Assembly: GCA_905616445.1 (NCBI GenBank)
Contig: CAJQSV010000004.1
Coordinates: 1 to 49,426, forward strand
Length of the DNA stretch: 49,426 nt
Source of the DNA: an uncultured Pelagibacteraceae bacterium
GTDB lineage: Bacteria; Pseudomonadota; Alphaproteobacteria; Pelagibacterales; Pelagibacteraceae
Direction of reading: 5' to 3'
Part shown: positions 26,590-35,602 of the stretch, piece by piece
How the letters are laid out: each line of letters opens with the position of its first letter
How positions within the stretch are numbered: position 1 is the first letter of the stretch
The notes under the pieces: generated by a model
Seen by the model: the letters and a program-made list of their open reading frames with translations, nothing else
What the model was told of the DNA's origin: nothing
Database searches by the model: none
Translations under genes and position numbers: made by a program

Positions 26590-27630
26590 TTATTTCATTA
26601 TAGAGGAAGCGAAGTTCCAATTACAATCAAAACTAGGGATGTGAACACCTGAAACAGTAACGTTTCCAAAACTTTTTTCTAAAACCTTACACCAGCTCTC
26701 AACCTGCTTAGGTTTTTTATCTTTACTACCAATTTGGGCAGTAATTATTCCACCTTTTTTTAAAATTCTTTGAAAGCCTTTCATGTTTTTTCTAGCAAGG
26801 TCTATACAGTATTGGTCATCATTAAGATCTACAAAAATTTTATCATACTTAGAATCTTCTACGGATTTAATACTCTCAAATGCATCACCCCAAAAAGTAT
26901 TAACGGTGTTACTTTTTTTTACTTTTGAACAAACTTTAGGTAGATGTCTATAACAAGACTCAACTATCTCAGGGTCAAGTTCGTACCAGTCTATATAGTT
27001 AGTGTTATTCTCAAGACATTCCCGGGCGACACCGCCATCGCCTCCACCGATAATAGCAACATTATTGTTCTTTTTACTTAGATCATAACTCGACTTAAAA
27101 AAAGTCGAGCTATACATTTTTTCATCTTTTTCAGCTACTTGAATCTCATGATCAATAAAAAGAGCATTACCAAATTCTTCTAGATTCATAACTTCAACGA
27201 ATTGACCAACTTTAGATGTATAGGTTTCTAATATATTGTTAACTACATAGTATTTTTTTTGACCCGGTGTTGAGTAAATATCATCATATAGGCTAACACT
27301 ACTTCTATCAAAATTGTTAACAACTACTCTTTCGTAATCAATTTCTTTCTTTAGAATTTTTAAAGCAACTTTTGGATGAACTTTTCCACAGGTAAAAAAA
27401 TCAAAACTAATAGCACCTCTTTCAGGAAAAGTGTGAAAACTAAAATGACTTTCAGACAATAAAGCAACTAAAGTAAAACCTTGGGGTTGGAATTCATGAC
27501 TGCTAACATTAAGTATTTCTACTTTGGCGGCCTTTGCTATTTTATATATTATTTTTTCGTAAAAAGATTTTCCATAATTTTTTTTTACACCAAGAAAATC
27601 TAAAGTGATATGCTCTCCAAGTTTGATCAT
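26590..27630 (-). CDS. Fused S-adenosylmethionine decarboxylase and aminopropyltransferase
   Basis: Single 346-residue protein joining two polyamine enzymes. Residues 1-120 are a SpeH/SpeD-type AdoMet decarboxylase: the Glu60-Ser61 self-cleavage site in LLSESHFSFHTFPE, plus His66 and Cys81, keep the spacing of the T. maritima residues Ser63/His68/Cys83. Residues 125-346 are a spermidine-synthase-like domain with SAM-site GGGDGGVARE (195-204), ELDP (217-220) and D249. The catalytic loop reads FVDLNDDQ instead of the usual DSxDP, and the N-terminal YQ pair is absent. It should make decarboxylated AdoMet and transfer its aminopropyl group, releasing MTA. The acceptor amine may differ from putrescine. 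Confidence 0.9.
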   Translation of the reverse strand: MIKLGEHITLDFLGVKKNYGKSFYEKIIYKIAKAAKVEILNVSSHEFQPQGFTLVALLSESHFSFHTFPERGAISFDFFTCGKVHPKVALKILKKEIDYERVVVNNFDRSSVSLYDDIYSTPGQKKYYVVNNILETYTSKVGQFVEVMNLEEFGNALFIDHEIQVAEKDEKMYSSTFFKSSYDLSKKNNNVAIIGGGDGGVARECLENNTNYIDWYELDPEIVESCYRHLPKVCSKVKKSNTVNTFWGDAFESIKSVEDSKYDKIFVDLNDDQYCIDLARKNMKGFQRILKKGGIITAQIGSKDKKPKQVESWCKVLEKSFGNVTVSGVHIPSFDCNWNFASSIMK

Positions 27631-27637
27631 AAAAAAA

Positions 27638-28282
27638 CTACCCTCTTTTATAATTTTTCATTTTTCCTAATACTATTTTCATTTCTTTTTTAGAAAGGAT
27701 TTTAGGAATTCCAATTCTTAGGGCATTTATATATTGATGGCAAATATTTTCGATCTCTAGAGCGAGTTCAAAAGATTTTTCTAAATTTTCTCCAAATACA
27801 ATCTGACCGTGATTTCCAATCAGACATGCTGATCTATTTTTTAAAGCTGATAAAATATTTTTTGATAATTTACGAGTTCCAAAAGTTGCGTATTTCGTAC
27901 ATTTTATATCCTCTCCGCCTGCGACACCGATCATATAATGAAATGCAGGAATAGATTTCTGATGTGACGAGACTGCTGTTGCACATGTAGAATGCGCATG
28001 AACAATTGCCTTTGCTTCTTTTTTATTCACATAAATATCCTGATGAAATCTCCATTCCGATGATGGGATTCCTTTTTTTTTATCGAATCGACCTTTTAAA
28101 GAAACAAAAACTATATCTATAGGTTTTAATGAAGAGTACTTCATTCCAGAAGGTGTTATGTAAAAACCATCTATTTTTTTCTCTGTAACTCTTACGGAGA
28201 TGTTTCCAGATCTTAAAGCCGATAAATTAGTAGTATTTAATTTCTTAGAATATTTGATTACTTCAAATTTTAATTTATTCAC
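27638..28282 (-). CDS. Class II aldolase, candidate methylthioribulose-1-phosphate aldolase (Ald2-like)
   Basis: Zinc-dependent class II aldolase/adducin-family protein of 214 residues. The family signatures are SGNISVR, TPSGMKYSSL, the catalytic Glu in SSEWRFHQDIY, the zinc histidines in VHAHSTCATAVS, and the third histidine in LIGNHGQ. The fold also covers fuculose-phosphate aldolase and MtnB dehydratase. Placement in one operon with mtnP and mtnA, without mtnC/mtnD genes in view, favours cleavage of 5-methylthioribulose-1-phosphate to DHAP and 2-methylthioacetaldehyde (the DHAP shunt). MtnB is the main alternative. It is seven bases upstream of the fused polyamine gene. Confidence 0.8.
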   Translation of the reverse strand: MNKLKFEVIKYSKKLNTTNLSALRSGNISVRVTEKKIDGFYITPSGMKYSSLKPIDIVFVSLKGRFDKKKGIPSSEWRFHQDIYVNKKEAKAIVHAHSTCATAVSSHQKSIPAFHYMIGVAGGEDIKCTKYATFGTRKLSKNILSALKNRSACLIGNHGQIVFGENLEKSFELALEIENICHQYINALRIGIPKILSKKEMKIVLGKMKNYKRG

Positions 28283-29203
28283 TTATTTATTATATAAAAG
28301 TTTAAAAAATTTTTCAAAATGGGATTGGAAAAAAAAATCATAACCGTCTTTACCATGAATATGTTGAGATGGAGTTCGAGGAGATGCCTCGAGAAGTCTT
28401 GGCACTTTAAGACCTTGTGCTATAGTAAAGCCAAGTGAAGAATTGCCAACAAATAACTTGCATGATTTTATTATTTCGGCCATTTCTAAAAAATCTTTAC
28501 AATCATAAAATTTTAGATTTTTAACATGTTCTTTTAAGTCTTCATATTCTGTGAATGTTCCTACAAAATAAAGGTCATTGAATTTATTTAAAAAATCATA
28601 GTTTATTAAATGATTATGATATCTCAACGATCTACAAATTATAATTTTGTTTTTAAGCTTATGATGCTCACCGACATTTAAAAAAGTTTGGGTAAGATCT
28701 GGTTGGATACCAGATACATGTGACCAGTATTTCGTACTATCAAATGCAAGTTGGATTGGCAATTCCCTAATAAGATCAAAGTTAATATCAATATCTTGAT
28801 TGGTAAAAATATCTACTAAATTTATATAACTTTGTTTTTTTAGTAAAGGATACAACATGTTGTAAATTTTTTTATTGGTAAAAACCTGGCCGGCAGGATG
28901 ATTTAGATAATAAGAATTGTTGGGAGAATCTAATTTAATATAAAAGTTACATATATGAGTTTGGGATAATTCTTTCAAAATTGGTAAAGAATTTATTATA
29001 TCTCCAGCATGTCCTGAGTGAAGAAATGAAATTTCTTTTTTTTTGTTTAAATTTTCTTGTATTAAATTAATTTTGTTTTCATTTTTTTTTTTAAAAATTA
29101 TTTTATCTTTTTCATTTTGAGCAAAAATTCTGTTTTTTATATACTCTTTTTTATTAAAGATTTTGTAAAAAATTTGCGTTATAAAATTATTTTTGATGTG
29201 CAT
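28283..29203 (-). CDS. GT-B-fold glycosyltransferase-like protein of unknown role
   Basis: Protein of 306 residues. After a lysine-rich N-terminal stretch, residues 59-80 (SFLHSGHAGDIINSLPILKE) resemble the acceptor glycine loop of GT9 enzymes. The C-terminal segment LFVGNSSLGFTIAQGLKVP resembles the GT9 nucleotide-sugar site. No membrane segment or signal is seen. It sits between mtnA (eight bases upstream) and the class II aldolase (directly abutting), so it is co-transcribed with MTA salvage. No link between that pathway and glycosylation is obvious. The substrate is unknown and homology is inferred only from the two motifs. Confidence 0.65.
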   Translation of the reverse strand: MHIKNNFITQIFYKIFNKKEYIKNRIFAQNEKDKIIFKKKNENKINLIQENLNKKKEISFLHSGHAGDIINSLPILKELSQTHICNFYIKLDSPNNSYYLNHPAGQVFTNKKIYNMLYPLLKKQSYINLVDIFTNQDIDINFDLIRELPIQLAFDSTKYWSHVSGIQPDLTQTFLNVGEHHKLKNKIIICRSLRYHNHLINYDFLNKFNDLYFVGTFTEYEDLKEHVKNLKFYDCKDFLEMAEIIKSCKLFVGNSSLGFTIAQGLKVPRLLEASPRTPSQHIHGKDGYDFFFQSHFEKFFKLLYNK

Positions 29204-29211
29204 AGGTATTT

Positions 29212-30288
29212 TTACTTATTATCAAATAATTTTTTTAATCCTTTTTCTGAAGCTTCGCAGACTCCTTTTTCTGTAATTAATCCCGTTACATACTTAGCAG
29301 GTGTAATATCAAAAGCTAGATTCATTGTTTTACTTCTTTGTGGATAAATTAAAATTTTTTGGAGTTTGTTATCTTCGTTTAAACCTTGGATATGAGAAAG
29401 TTCTGTAGGGTCTCTTTCTTCAATTGGAATGTCTTTAACATTTTTAATAGACCAATCTATTGTTGAGCTTGGTAAGGCCACATAGAAAGGTACGTTGTTG
29501 TCTTTTGCAGCCAATGCTTTTAAGTAAGTACCAATTTTATTACATACATCGCCAGTTGATAATGTTCTGTCAGAACCAACAATACACATATCAACCTGAC
29601 CTCTTTGCATCAAAATTCCTCCAGTATTATCCGCAATAATAGTGTTTGGAATGCCCTCTTCGTTTAGTTCGTAAGAGGTTAAATTAGCTCCTTGGTTTCT
29701 TGGTCTTGTTTCGTCGACCCAAACATGAATTTTAATTCCTTTTTGATACGCGTGATAGATAGGAGAAGTTGCTGTCCCCCAATCTATTGTGGCAAGCCAA
29801 CCTGCGTTGCAATGTGTTAAAATATTTACAGTATCTTTTTTTTTTTTTGCTATTTCTTCAATAATTTTGAGACCATTAAGACCAATATTTTTACAAAAAT
29901 TAACATCTTCATCCATTATTGCTTTTGCTTCTTCTAAAGCTATTCGTAAAATTTCATTACTATTAACTCCAGATAATTTTTTCATCATTCTGTCTACTGC
30001 CCATTTTAAATTGATAGCTGTGGGTCTTGCTGCAATTAGATCTTCACTAGATTTTACTAAAAAAGACTGATCTTTTTTTTCTATTATAGATAAAACTAAT
30101 CCATACGCAGCAGTCACTCCAATTAATGGCGCCCCTCTAACCTCCATGTTTTTAATAGCGTTAATTGAATCTTTAACTGTTTTAAGATCTTTGATGATAA
30201 ATTGATGGGGAAGTTTTGTTTGATTTATTATTTTAACTATATTGTTTTCAAACCATATTGTTCTGTAGGGTTTTCTATTAATAAGCAT
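29212..30288 (-). CDS. mtnA: S-methyl-5-thioribose-1-phosphate isomerase
   Basis: Isomerase of 358 residues converting methylthioribose-1-phosphate to methylthioribulose-1-phosphate. It has the motifs VRGAPLIGVTAAYGL near 50-64, the catalytic Cys in ILTHCNAGWLAT near 160 and the catalytic Asp in VGSDRTLSTGDVCNKIGTY near 240, which separate MtnA from eIF2B-alpha relatives. Its ATG overlaps the mtnP stop as TAATG. Together with mtnP it processes MTA released by the aminopropyltransferase encoded downstream. Confidence 0.95.
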   Translation of the reverse strand: MLINRKPYRTIWFENNIVKIINQTKLPHQFIIKDLKTVKDSINAIKNMEVRGAPLIGVTAAYGLVLSIIEKKDQSFLVKSSEDLIAARPTAINLKWAVDRMMKKLSGVNSNEILRIALEEAKAIMDEDVNFCKNIGLNGLKIIEEIAKKKKDTVNILTHCNAGWLATIDWGTATSPIYHAYQKGIKIHVWVDETRPRNQGANLTSYELNEEGIPNTIIADNTGGILMQRGQVDMCIVGSDRTLSTGDVCNKIGTYLKALAAKDNNVPFYVALPSSTIDWSIKNVKDIPIEERDPTELSHIQGLNEDNKLQKILIYPQRSKTMNLAFDITPAKYVTGLITEKGVCEASEKGLKKLFDNK

Positions 30289-31166
30289 TATTTTTTATTT
30301 AACGCTCTACCAGCAATATATTGTAATTTTTTAATTGTTTTTTTAGTTCTAAGTTTTGGATCTGTGATAATAGCCGTATCCAAACAATTATTAGCCGGAT
30401 CTTTATCTGCTGGAAAATCTTTGAATGTTCTAATAACTTCTTTAATCATATTTTGGGCATTTAATGCATTTTTTGTAAGTGTTTGAATAACCATAGCAAC
30501 GTCAACTTCATTATGGTCAGGATGCCAACAATCATAATCGGTTACCATTGCAACAGTACAATATCTAATTTCAGCTTCTCTTGCTAGCTTAGCTTCTGGC
30601 ATGTTAGTCATTCCAACAACATCAGCGTTCCAAGATCTATAAAGATTAGATTCAGCAAAAGTTGAAAATTGAGGTCCTTCCATAACAACATACGTTCCAT
30701 TCATCTGATGTGATATATTTGATTTCTCTAGTGCGGCTTTACAGCATTGACCCAATGATCTACTCACGGGTTTTGCCATTGACACATGGGCAACAATTTC
30801 TTCATCAAAAAATGTTTTAACTCTTGCAGAAGTTCTATCAATAAATTGATCTACAATGACAAAGGTGCCAGGACTTAAATTTTCTTTCAAAGATCCTACG
30901 GCAGAAACAGAAATTATATCAGTTACACCTAATTGTTTTAACGCATCAATATTAGCTCTAAAATTTATATTACTTGGGTTAATTTTATGTCCTCTTGAAT
31001 GTCTTGGAATAAAAAAAAATTCTTCATTTTCTAGTTTAGCTATTAAAATTTCATCAGAAGGGTCTCCCCATGCTGTTTTAATTTTTTTCCACTTAGTTTT
31101 TTTAAAACCATTCATTTTATAAAGGCCGCTACCTCCAATTATCCCAAGTTTTCTTTTTTTCATCAT
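30288..31166 (-). CDS. mtnP: S-methyl-5'-thioadenosine phosphorylase
   Basis: Trimeric-type purine nucleoside phosphorylase of 292 residues splitting MTA with phosphate into adenine and methylthioribose-1-phosphate. Phosphate-site motifs are IIGGSGLY near 9-16 and FIPRHSRGH near 52-60. The substrate loop VMEGPQFSTFAES and the DVVGMTNMPEAKLAREA segment are characteristic of MTA phosphorylase. Two adjacent ATG codons could start it (31166 or 31163). It is divergent from apt, which recovers the adenine product. Confidence 0.95.
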   Translation of the reverse strand: MMKKRKLGIIGGSGLYKMNGFKKTKWKKIKTAWGDPSDEILIAKLENEEFFFIPRHSRGHKINPSNINFRANIDALKQLGVTDIISVSAVGSLKENLSPGTFVIVDQFIDRTSARVKTFFDEEIVAHVSMAKPVSRSLGQCCKAALEKSNISHQMNGTYVVMEGPQFSTFAESNLYRSWNADVVGMTNMPEAKLAREAEIRYCTVAMVTDYDCWHPDHNEVDVAMVIQTLTKNALNAQNMIKEVIRTFKDFPADKDPANNCLDTAIITDPKLRTKKTIKKLQYIAGRALNKK

Positions 31167-31206
31167 TTAATTATTAATGCTTTTTTGTTAGATATTGAAG
31201 CTAAAT

Positions 31207-31734
31207 ATGGATTTAAAAAATTATATAAGATCTATCCAAGACTATCCTAAAAAGGGAATTTTATTTCGAGATATCACAACTTTAATTGAAAATCCTAAAG
31301 CTTTTAACTACACCATTGATAAAATTATAGAGATATCAAAAAAAATTGAATTCAATAAAGTATCAGCAATAGAATCTAGAGGCTTTATATTCGCGTCTAC
31401 TGTTTCTTACTTAACAAATAAACCTTTAATTTTATTAAGAAAGAAAGATAAACTACCGGCCGAAAGATATTCTGTAGACTTTAAACTTGAGTATGGCGAC
31501 GCTACAATTGAAGTTCATAAAAATTCGATTGATAAAAATGATAACGTTTTAGTAATTGACGATCTTATCGCTACAGGAGGTACTGCAGAAGCGGCTGCAA
31601 AACTTATTGAAATTTCAGGTGGGAAAGTTGCAGGGTTTATATTTATAATAAATTTATTTGATTTACCTGGAAATGATTTACTTAGAAAAAAATCTTATTT
31701 TACTGAAAGTTTAATTAAATTTCCTGGACACTAG
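31207..31734 (+). CDS. apt: Adenine phosphoribosyltransferase
   Basis: Purine salvage enzyme joining adenine and PRPP to give AMP. I use the ATG at 31207 (MDLKNYIRSIQDYPKKGI, 175 residues); an in-frame TTG four codons earlier is possible. Family signatures are YPKKGILFRDIT near 12-24, IESRGFIFAS near 60 and the PRPP loop VLVIDDLIATGGTAEAA near 117-133. Divergence from mtnP, the source of adenine from MTA, makes a functional pair. The stop overlaps the convergent epimerase gene by four bases. Confidence 0.95.
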   Translation: MDLKNYIRSIQDYPKKGILFRDITTLIENPKAFNYTIDKIIEISKKIEFNKVSAIESRGFIFASTVSYLTNKPLILLRKKDKLPAERYSVDFKLEYGDATIEVHKNSIDKNDNVLVIDDLIATGGTAEAAAKLIEISGGKVAGFIFIINLFDLPGNDLLRKKSYFTESLIKFPGH

Positions 31735-32744
31735 ATTTCTTTTTGGGTCCAGGTCTTAGGTGTGAGTTCGTTATTTATTTCGATTTCAATATTATAATCA
31801 AAAGGCTTTACTCCCCTTTTTTTAATATAATCAAATGTTTTTTGTATTCCATCCTTTAAAGAAATAGACGTTTTGTAATTTAGTAGCAATCTTGCTTTGT
31901 CAGCTGAACATGTAGCGTGTTTGACTTCCCTAGGTCTTCCGGGCTTATAAATAGGAGGAAGATTAAACCCAGTTATATTTGCACATATTTCTGCTATTTC
32001 ATTAATTGAAACAAATTCTTCATCTGGGCCAATATTTATAATCTGTTTATTTAAATCTTCCTGGTCAAGCATTGGTACAAGACAACTTAAGCAATCATCA
32101 ATATACGAAAAACATCTTTTTTGCTCTCCATCACCATAAATTATAGGAGCTTTACTTTGAAGCATTCTATTAATCATTATGGAAACTACGTTTCTAAAAG
32201 GATCGTTATATTTCTGTCTTGGGCCAATAATATTATGCGGTACAGCTATAACCCATTCTACATTATTTAATTCACAAAGGTTTATTAACACATCTTCGGA
32301 AGCTACTTTTGAGATTGCATAAGGGTCTACCGGCAAAGTTTTCATTGACTCTAAAAATGGTGTTGATTGTTCTCCATATCTGGCCATAGATGAACAATAA
32401 ATAATTCTTTTTACTTTGTTGTTAATTGCAGCAGAAAAAATAGAAACTGAAGCTAAATAATTATTTTTTGTAATTTCATAAGGGGAAAATACTGAAAGAC
32501 CCTCATGTGCTGTGGCCGCACAATGATATACAATATCAACTTTAGGCATAATACTTTTAACTTTTTCAAAGTTACAACAATCAATATTGTGAAACTTTAT
32601 ATTATGTGGAATATTATCTTTGTAACCACCAATCATGTTGTCTACTCCGATCACTTCGTGTCCTAAATTTGCCAATTGTTCAGCTAAGTGAGAACCTAAA
32701 AAACCTGCGACTCCTGTAACGAGAATTTTATATTTATTTTTCAT
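31731..32744 (-). CDS. NAD-dependent sugar-nucleotide epimerase/dehydratase (extended SDR)
   Basis: Extended short-chain dehydrogenase of 337 residues. It has the NAD motif VTGVAGFLGSHLAEQLANLG, the active-site Ser in YCSSMARYGE and YxxxK in DPYAISK, and the domain for nucleotide-sugar binding ending with IYGDGEQKRCFSYIDD. It resembles UDP-glucose 4-epimerase and UDP-glucuronate-type enzymes; the precise sugar is uncertain. It lies 37 bases downstream of the GT2 gene, suggesting it makes the donor for that or another glycosyltransferase. Confidence 0.88.
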   Translation of the reverse strand: MKNKYKILVTGVAGFLGSHLAEQLANLGHEVIGVDNMIGGYKDNIPHNIKFHNIDCCNFEKVKSIMPKVDIVYHCAATAHEGLSVFSPYEITKNNYLASVSIFSAAINNKVKRIIYCSSMARYGEQSTPFLESMKTLPVDPYAISKVASEDVLINLCELNNVEWVIAVPHNIIGPRQKYNDPFRNVVSIMINRMLQSKAPIIYGDGEQKRCFSYIDDCLSCLVPMLDQEDLNKQIINIGPDEEFVSINEIAEICANITGFNLPPIYKPGRPREVKHATCSADKARLLLNYKTSISLKDGIQKTFDYIKKRGVKPFDYNIEIEINNELTPKTWTQKEI

Positions 32745-32781
32745 TAGTGCATTGTATTATTTCTATTCTAAAAAATGTCAA

Positions 32782-33621
32782 TTAATTATTATTAAATGGC
32801 CTAAACCACGATGGGTTTCCGATAATTGAGTTGAATAATCCTGATATTCTATGTTTATAAATAAGTTGTTTAGATTTTTTGAAAGTTAACGAATAAAAAA
32901 TATATTTGATTGAAGCAGAGATTAATTTGTTCGTTACATACAATAAGGCATATAAAAAACCTTTATGTTTTTTTGTAAAATAAAAAGTTGACCACATCCA
33001 ATGCCAATTCCTAGATAGCTCCATTTCAAAATTATATTGTTTTTCGTGAGAACTGCCACCTTGGTGGTAGATTGTAATATTTGGGTCTACAAAGATTTTT
33101 TTATTTTTTTCTTTAAGTCTTATGCACAAATCTATTTCTTCAAGGTATATAAAAAAATTATTATCAAAAAAACCAACATCGTTAAATTCTTCTAAATTTA
33201 AAAACATTGCAAAACCTTTAACTGAATCGACTTCAATTAATGCTTTGCTATTGTTTTTTGTATTTTTTTCGTCTTGTAACGCCGGAGCGATAATTGCAAA
33301 GTTTTTAATTGCACTGGCGGTATTTAGAAAATTATTTAAAGCATTATTTTCTAATTCAGCATCTGGGTTTAGGATTAACGCATATTTAGTTTTTACTTTT
33401 GACAGCCCAAGGTTGTTCCCTTTTGCGTATCCTAAATTTTCACCGGCTATAAGACATTCTGTGTTTGTAAAATTTTTTTCAATGTTTTCTTTAAAAGATT
33501 TGTTTTTAGAATTTTCAACAATAATAACTTTACATTGATTGTTTATTGATTTTAAACATTTTACAATTTTTTCATCACTCTTATAAGAAGTTATCACGAT
33601 AGTTATTTGATTAAATGTCAT
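32782..33621 (-). CDS. Glycosyltransferase family 2 (rhamnosyltransferase-like)
   Basis: GT-A enzyme of 279 residues. The N terminus QITIVITSYKSDEKIVKCL, the metal-site ALILNPDAELENNAL and the acceptor-side YLEEIDLCIRLKEKNKK with YHQGGSS match rhamnosyltransferase-type (WbbL-like) GT2 enzymes. It is divergent from rfbB, whose operon makes dTDP-rhamnose or a related dTDP-deoxysugar, so that sugar is the likely donor. This is an inference from context. Confidence 0.88.
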   Translation of the reverse strand: MTFNQITIVITSYKSDEKIVKCLKSINNQCKVIIVENSKNKSFKENIEKNFTNTECLIAGENLGYAKGNNLGLSKVKTKYALILNPDAELENNALNNFLNTASAIKNFAIIAPALQDEKNTKNNSKALIEVDSVKGFAMFLNLEEFNDVGFFDNNFFIYLEEIDLCIRLKEKNKKIFVDPNITIYHQGGSSHEKQYNFEMELSRNWHWMWSTFYFTKKHKGFLYALLYVTNKLISASIKYIFYSLTFKKSKQLIYKHRISGLFNSIIGNPSWFRPFNNN

Positions 33622-33687
33622 TATTAAAACAATATTTGATTTTATATCTTATTTCTTTTAAGAACATAATCTATTTCTCAATAATAT

Positions 33688-34728
33688 ATGAAAAATATAA
33701 AAAAAGTTATTGTTACTGGCGGATATGGTTTTATAGGAAGCAATCTTATAAAATATTTATTAAAAAAAAACTATTTTATAATTAATATTGATAAACTATC
33801 CTACTCTGCAAATTTATATAATTTAAAGAATATTAAAAAAAATAAATATGTTTTCTATAAAGCTGATATAAATAATAAAGCTTTATTTTTAAAAATATTA
33901 AAGAAACACAATCCTTCTGCTGTGTTCAATCTAGCAGCCGAAACACACGTGGATAGATCTATAGACAGTCCAGAGCAATTTATTAATAGTAATATTAATG
34001 GAGTGTTTAGTGTTCTTGAATCTATGCGTTCTTATATAAAAAAAACAAACAAAAAAATAAAATTAATTCATATTTCAACAGATGAAGTTTACGGTGACCT
34101 AAACAAAAACAACAAAAGAGCCAATGAAAATTTTCCTTACAAACCTAGCTCTCCATACGCGGCGTCTAAAGCAAGTGCTGATCATTTAATAAAATCTTAT
34201 ATTAGAACGTACAATTTTCCTGCAATTATTTCCAATTGTTCTAATAACTATGGACCAAATCAATTTCCAGAAAAACTAATACCAAAAATCATATTTAACG
34301 TGCTTAATGATAAGCCTATTCCTATTTACGGCAAAGGGTTAAATTCTAGAGAGTGGATATATGTTGAAGATCACTGCAGAGCTTTAGAAATGCTAGCGGC
34401 TAAAGGAAAAATTGGACAAACCTATAATATTGGAACTAATAATAATTTAACCAATATAGAATTGTCTAAGCTTATATTGAAAAAAGTAAAAGAAAAAATG
34501 ATTCATGTTGGGAAAAAAGTTAAAATTATTTATGTTACAGATAGACCTGGTCATGACTTTAGATATGCTATCGATTCCAATAAAATACAAAAAGAATTAA
34601 AGTGGAGTCCGCTTATTAATTTAAACAAAGGAATTTCTGAAACAATTGATTGGCATGTTAATAATATTGAATATTTTAAATCAATATCTAATAAAAAAAA
34701 CCTTGGTAGACTTGGAACTAATATATGA
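33688..34728 (+). CDS. rfbB: dTDP-glucose 4,6-dehydratase
   Basis: Extended SDR of 346 residues converting dTDP-glucose to dTDP-4-keto-6-deoxyglucose. It has the NAD motif VTGGYGFIGSNLIKYLLK, the segment NLAAETHVDRSIDSP, the active-site STDEVYGDL with Asp-Glu, YAASKASADH and CSNNYGPNQFPEKLIP, all diagnostic for RmlB. It is first of four genes; its stop overlaps the rfbA start by four bases (ATGA). Confidence 0.96.
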   Translation: MKNIKKVIVTGGYGFIGSNLIKYLLKKNYFIINIDKLSYSANLYNLKNIKKNKYVFYKADINNKALFLKILKKHNPSAVFNLAAETHVDRSIDSPEQFINSNINGVFSVLESMRSYIKKTNKKIKLIHISTDEVYGDLNKNNKRANENFPYKPSSPYAASKASADHLIKSYIRTYNFPAIISNCSNNYGPNQFPEKLIPKIIFNVLNDKPIPIYGKGLNSREWIYVEDHCRALEMLAAKGKIGQTYNIGTNNNLTNIELSKLILKKVKEKMIHVGKKVKIIYVTDRPGHDFRYAIDSNKIQKELKWSPLINLNKGISETIDWHVNNIEYFKSISNKKNLGRLGTNI

Positions 34729-35597
34729 TTAAAAAAGGAATAATTCTTGCTGGGGGAGCTGGATCAAGAATGAGTCCAGTTACTAAAGCTGTAAACAAAC
34801 AGCTTCTTCCATTGTATGATAAGCCACTTTTTTTTTACCCACTTTCAGTTCTTATGTTGGCAAAGATTAAAGATATACTAATTATTGTTAACAAAGGACA
34901 AGTTGAGCAGTTTAAAAAAGTTTTACCTAACGGCAACAGTCTTGGAATCAAAATTACATATGCAGAGCAAGAAAAACCTAAAGGATTGCCTGATGCTTTT
35001 CTAGTAGGTGAAAAATTTATACATAAGAGTTCTGTGGCTTTAATTTTAGGAGATAATTTTTTTTTCGGTCAAAGTTTAACTAAAAAACTTATAGAATGTA
35101 CAAACCTTTCTAAAGGAGCGAAAATATTATTACATACTGTAAAAAACCCATCTTTATATGGTGTGGCCTCTATCAATAAAAAAAAAAAAGTTATTTCTAT
35201 AGTTGAAAAACCTAAAAGGATTACATCTAATCTAGCTGTTACTGGTCTTTACTTTTTTGACAACAAGGTAATAAATTATAGCAAATCATTGAAGCAATCC
35301 AAAAGAAAAGAGATTGAAATTGTTGATTTGTTAAACAAATATAGAAGCAAAAACGAATTAAGTGCGGAGATAATAGGAAGAGGTGGTACCTGGTTAGATA
35401 CAGGGTCAATAGAAGATTTTAACAATACCTCAAATTTTGTTGCAACTATTGAAAATAGACAAGGATTTAAAATTGGATGTATTGAAGAAATTGCGCTCAA
35501 CAACAAATGGATAAACAAAAACCAAATTAAAAAAGCAATAAACTTTTATGGTAATTGTGATTATTCAAAATATTTAAATTCAATAATAAGTAAATAG
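34725..35597 (+). CDS. rfbA: Glucose-1-phosphate thymidylyltransferase
   Basis: Nucleotidyltransferase of 290 residues making dTDP-glucose from dTTP and glucose-1-phosphate, the first step of dTDP-deoxysugar synthesis. The N terminus IILAGGAGSRMSPVTKAVNKQLLP with the usual GxGxR, the YDKPLFFYPLS segment and LGDNFFFG are typical. Near the end it keeps GGTWLDTGSIEDF. Overlaps rfbB by four bases and is followed five bases later by the SDR gene. Confidence 0.96.
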   Translation: MIKKGIILAGGAGSRMSPVTKAVNKQLLPLYDKPLFFYPLSVLMLAKIKDILIIVNKGQVEQFKKVLPNGNSLGIKITYAEQEKPKGLPDAFLVGEKFIHKSSVALILGDNFFFGQSLTKKLIECTNLSKGAKILLHTVKNPSLYGVASINKKKKVISIVEKPKRITSNLAVTGLYFFDNKVINYSKSLKQSKRKEIEIVDLLNKYRSKNELSAEIIGRGGTWLDTGSIEDFNNTSNFVATIENRQGFKIGCIEEIALNNKWINKNQIKKAINFYGNCDYSKYLNSIISK

Positions 35598-35602
35598 AAT
35601 TA

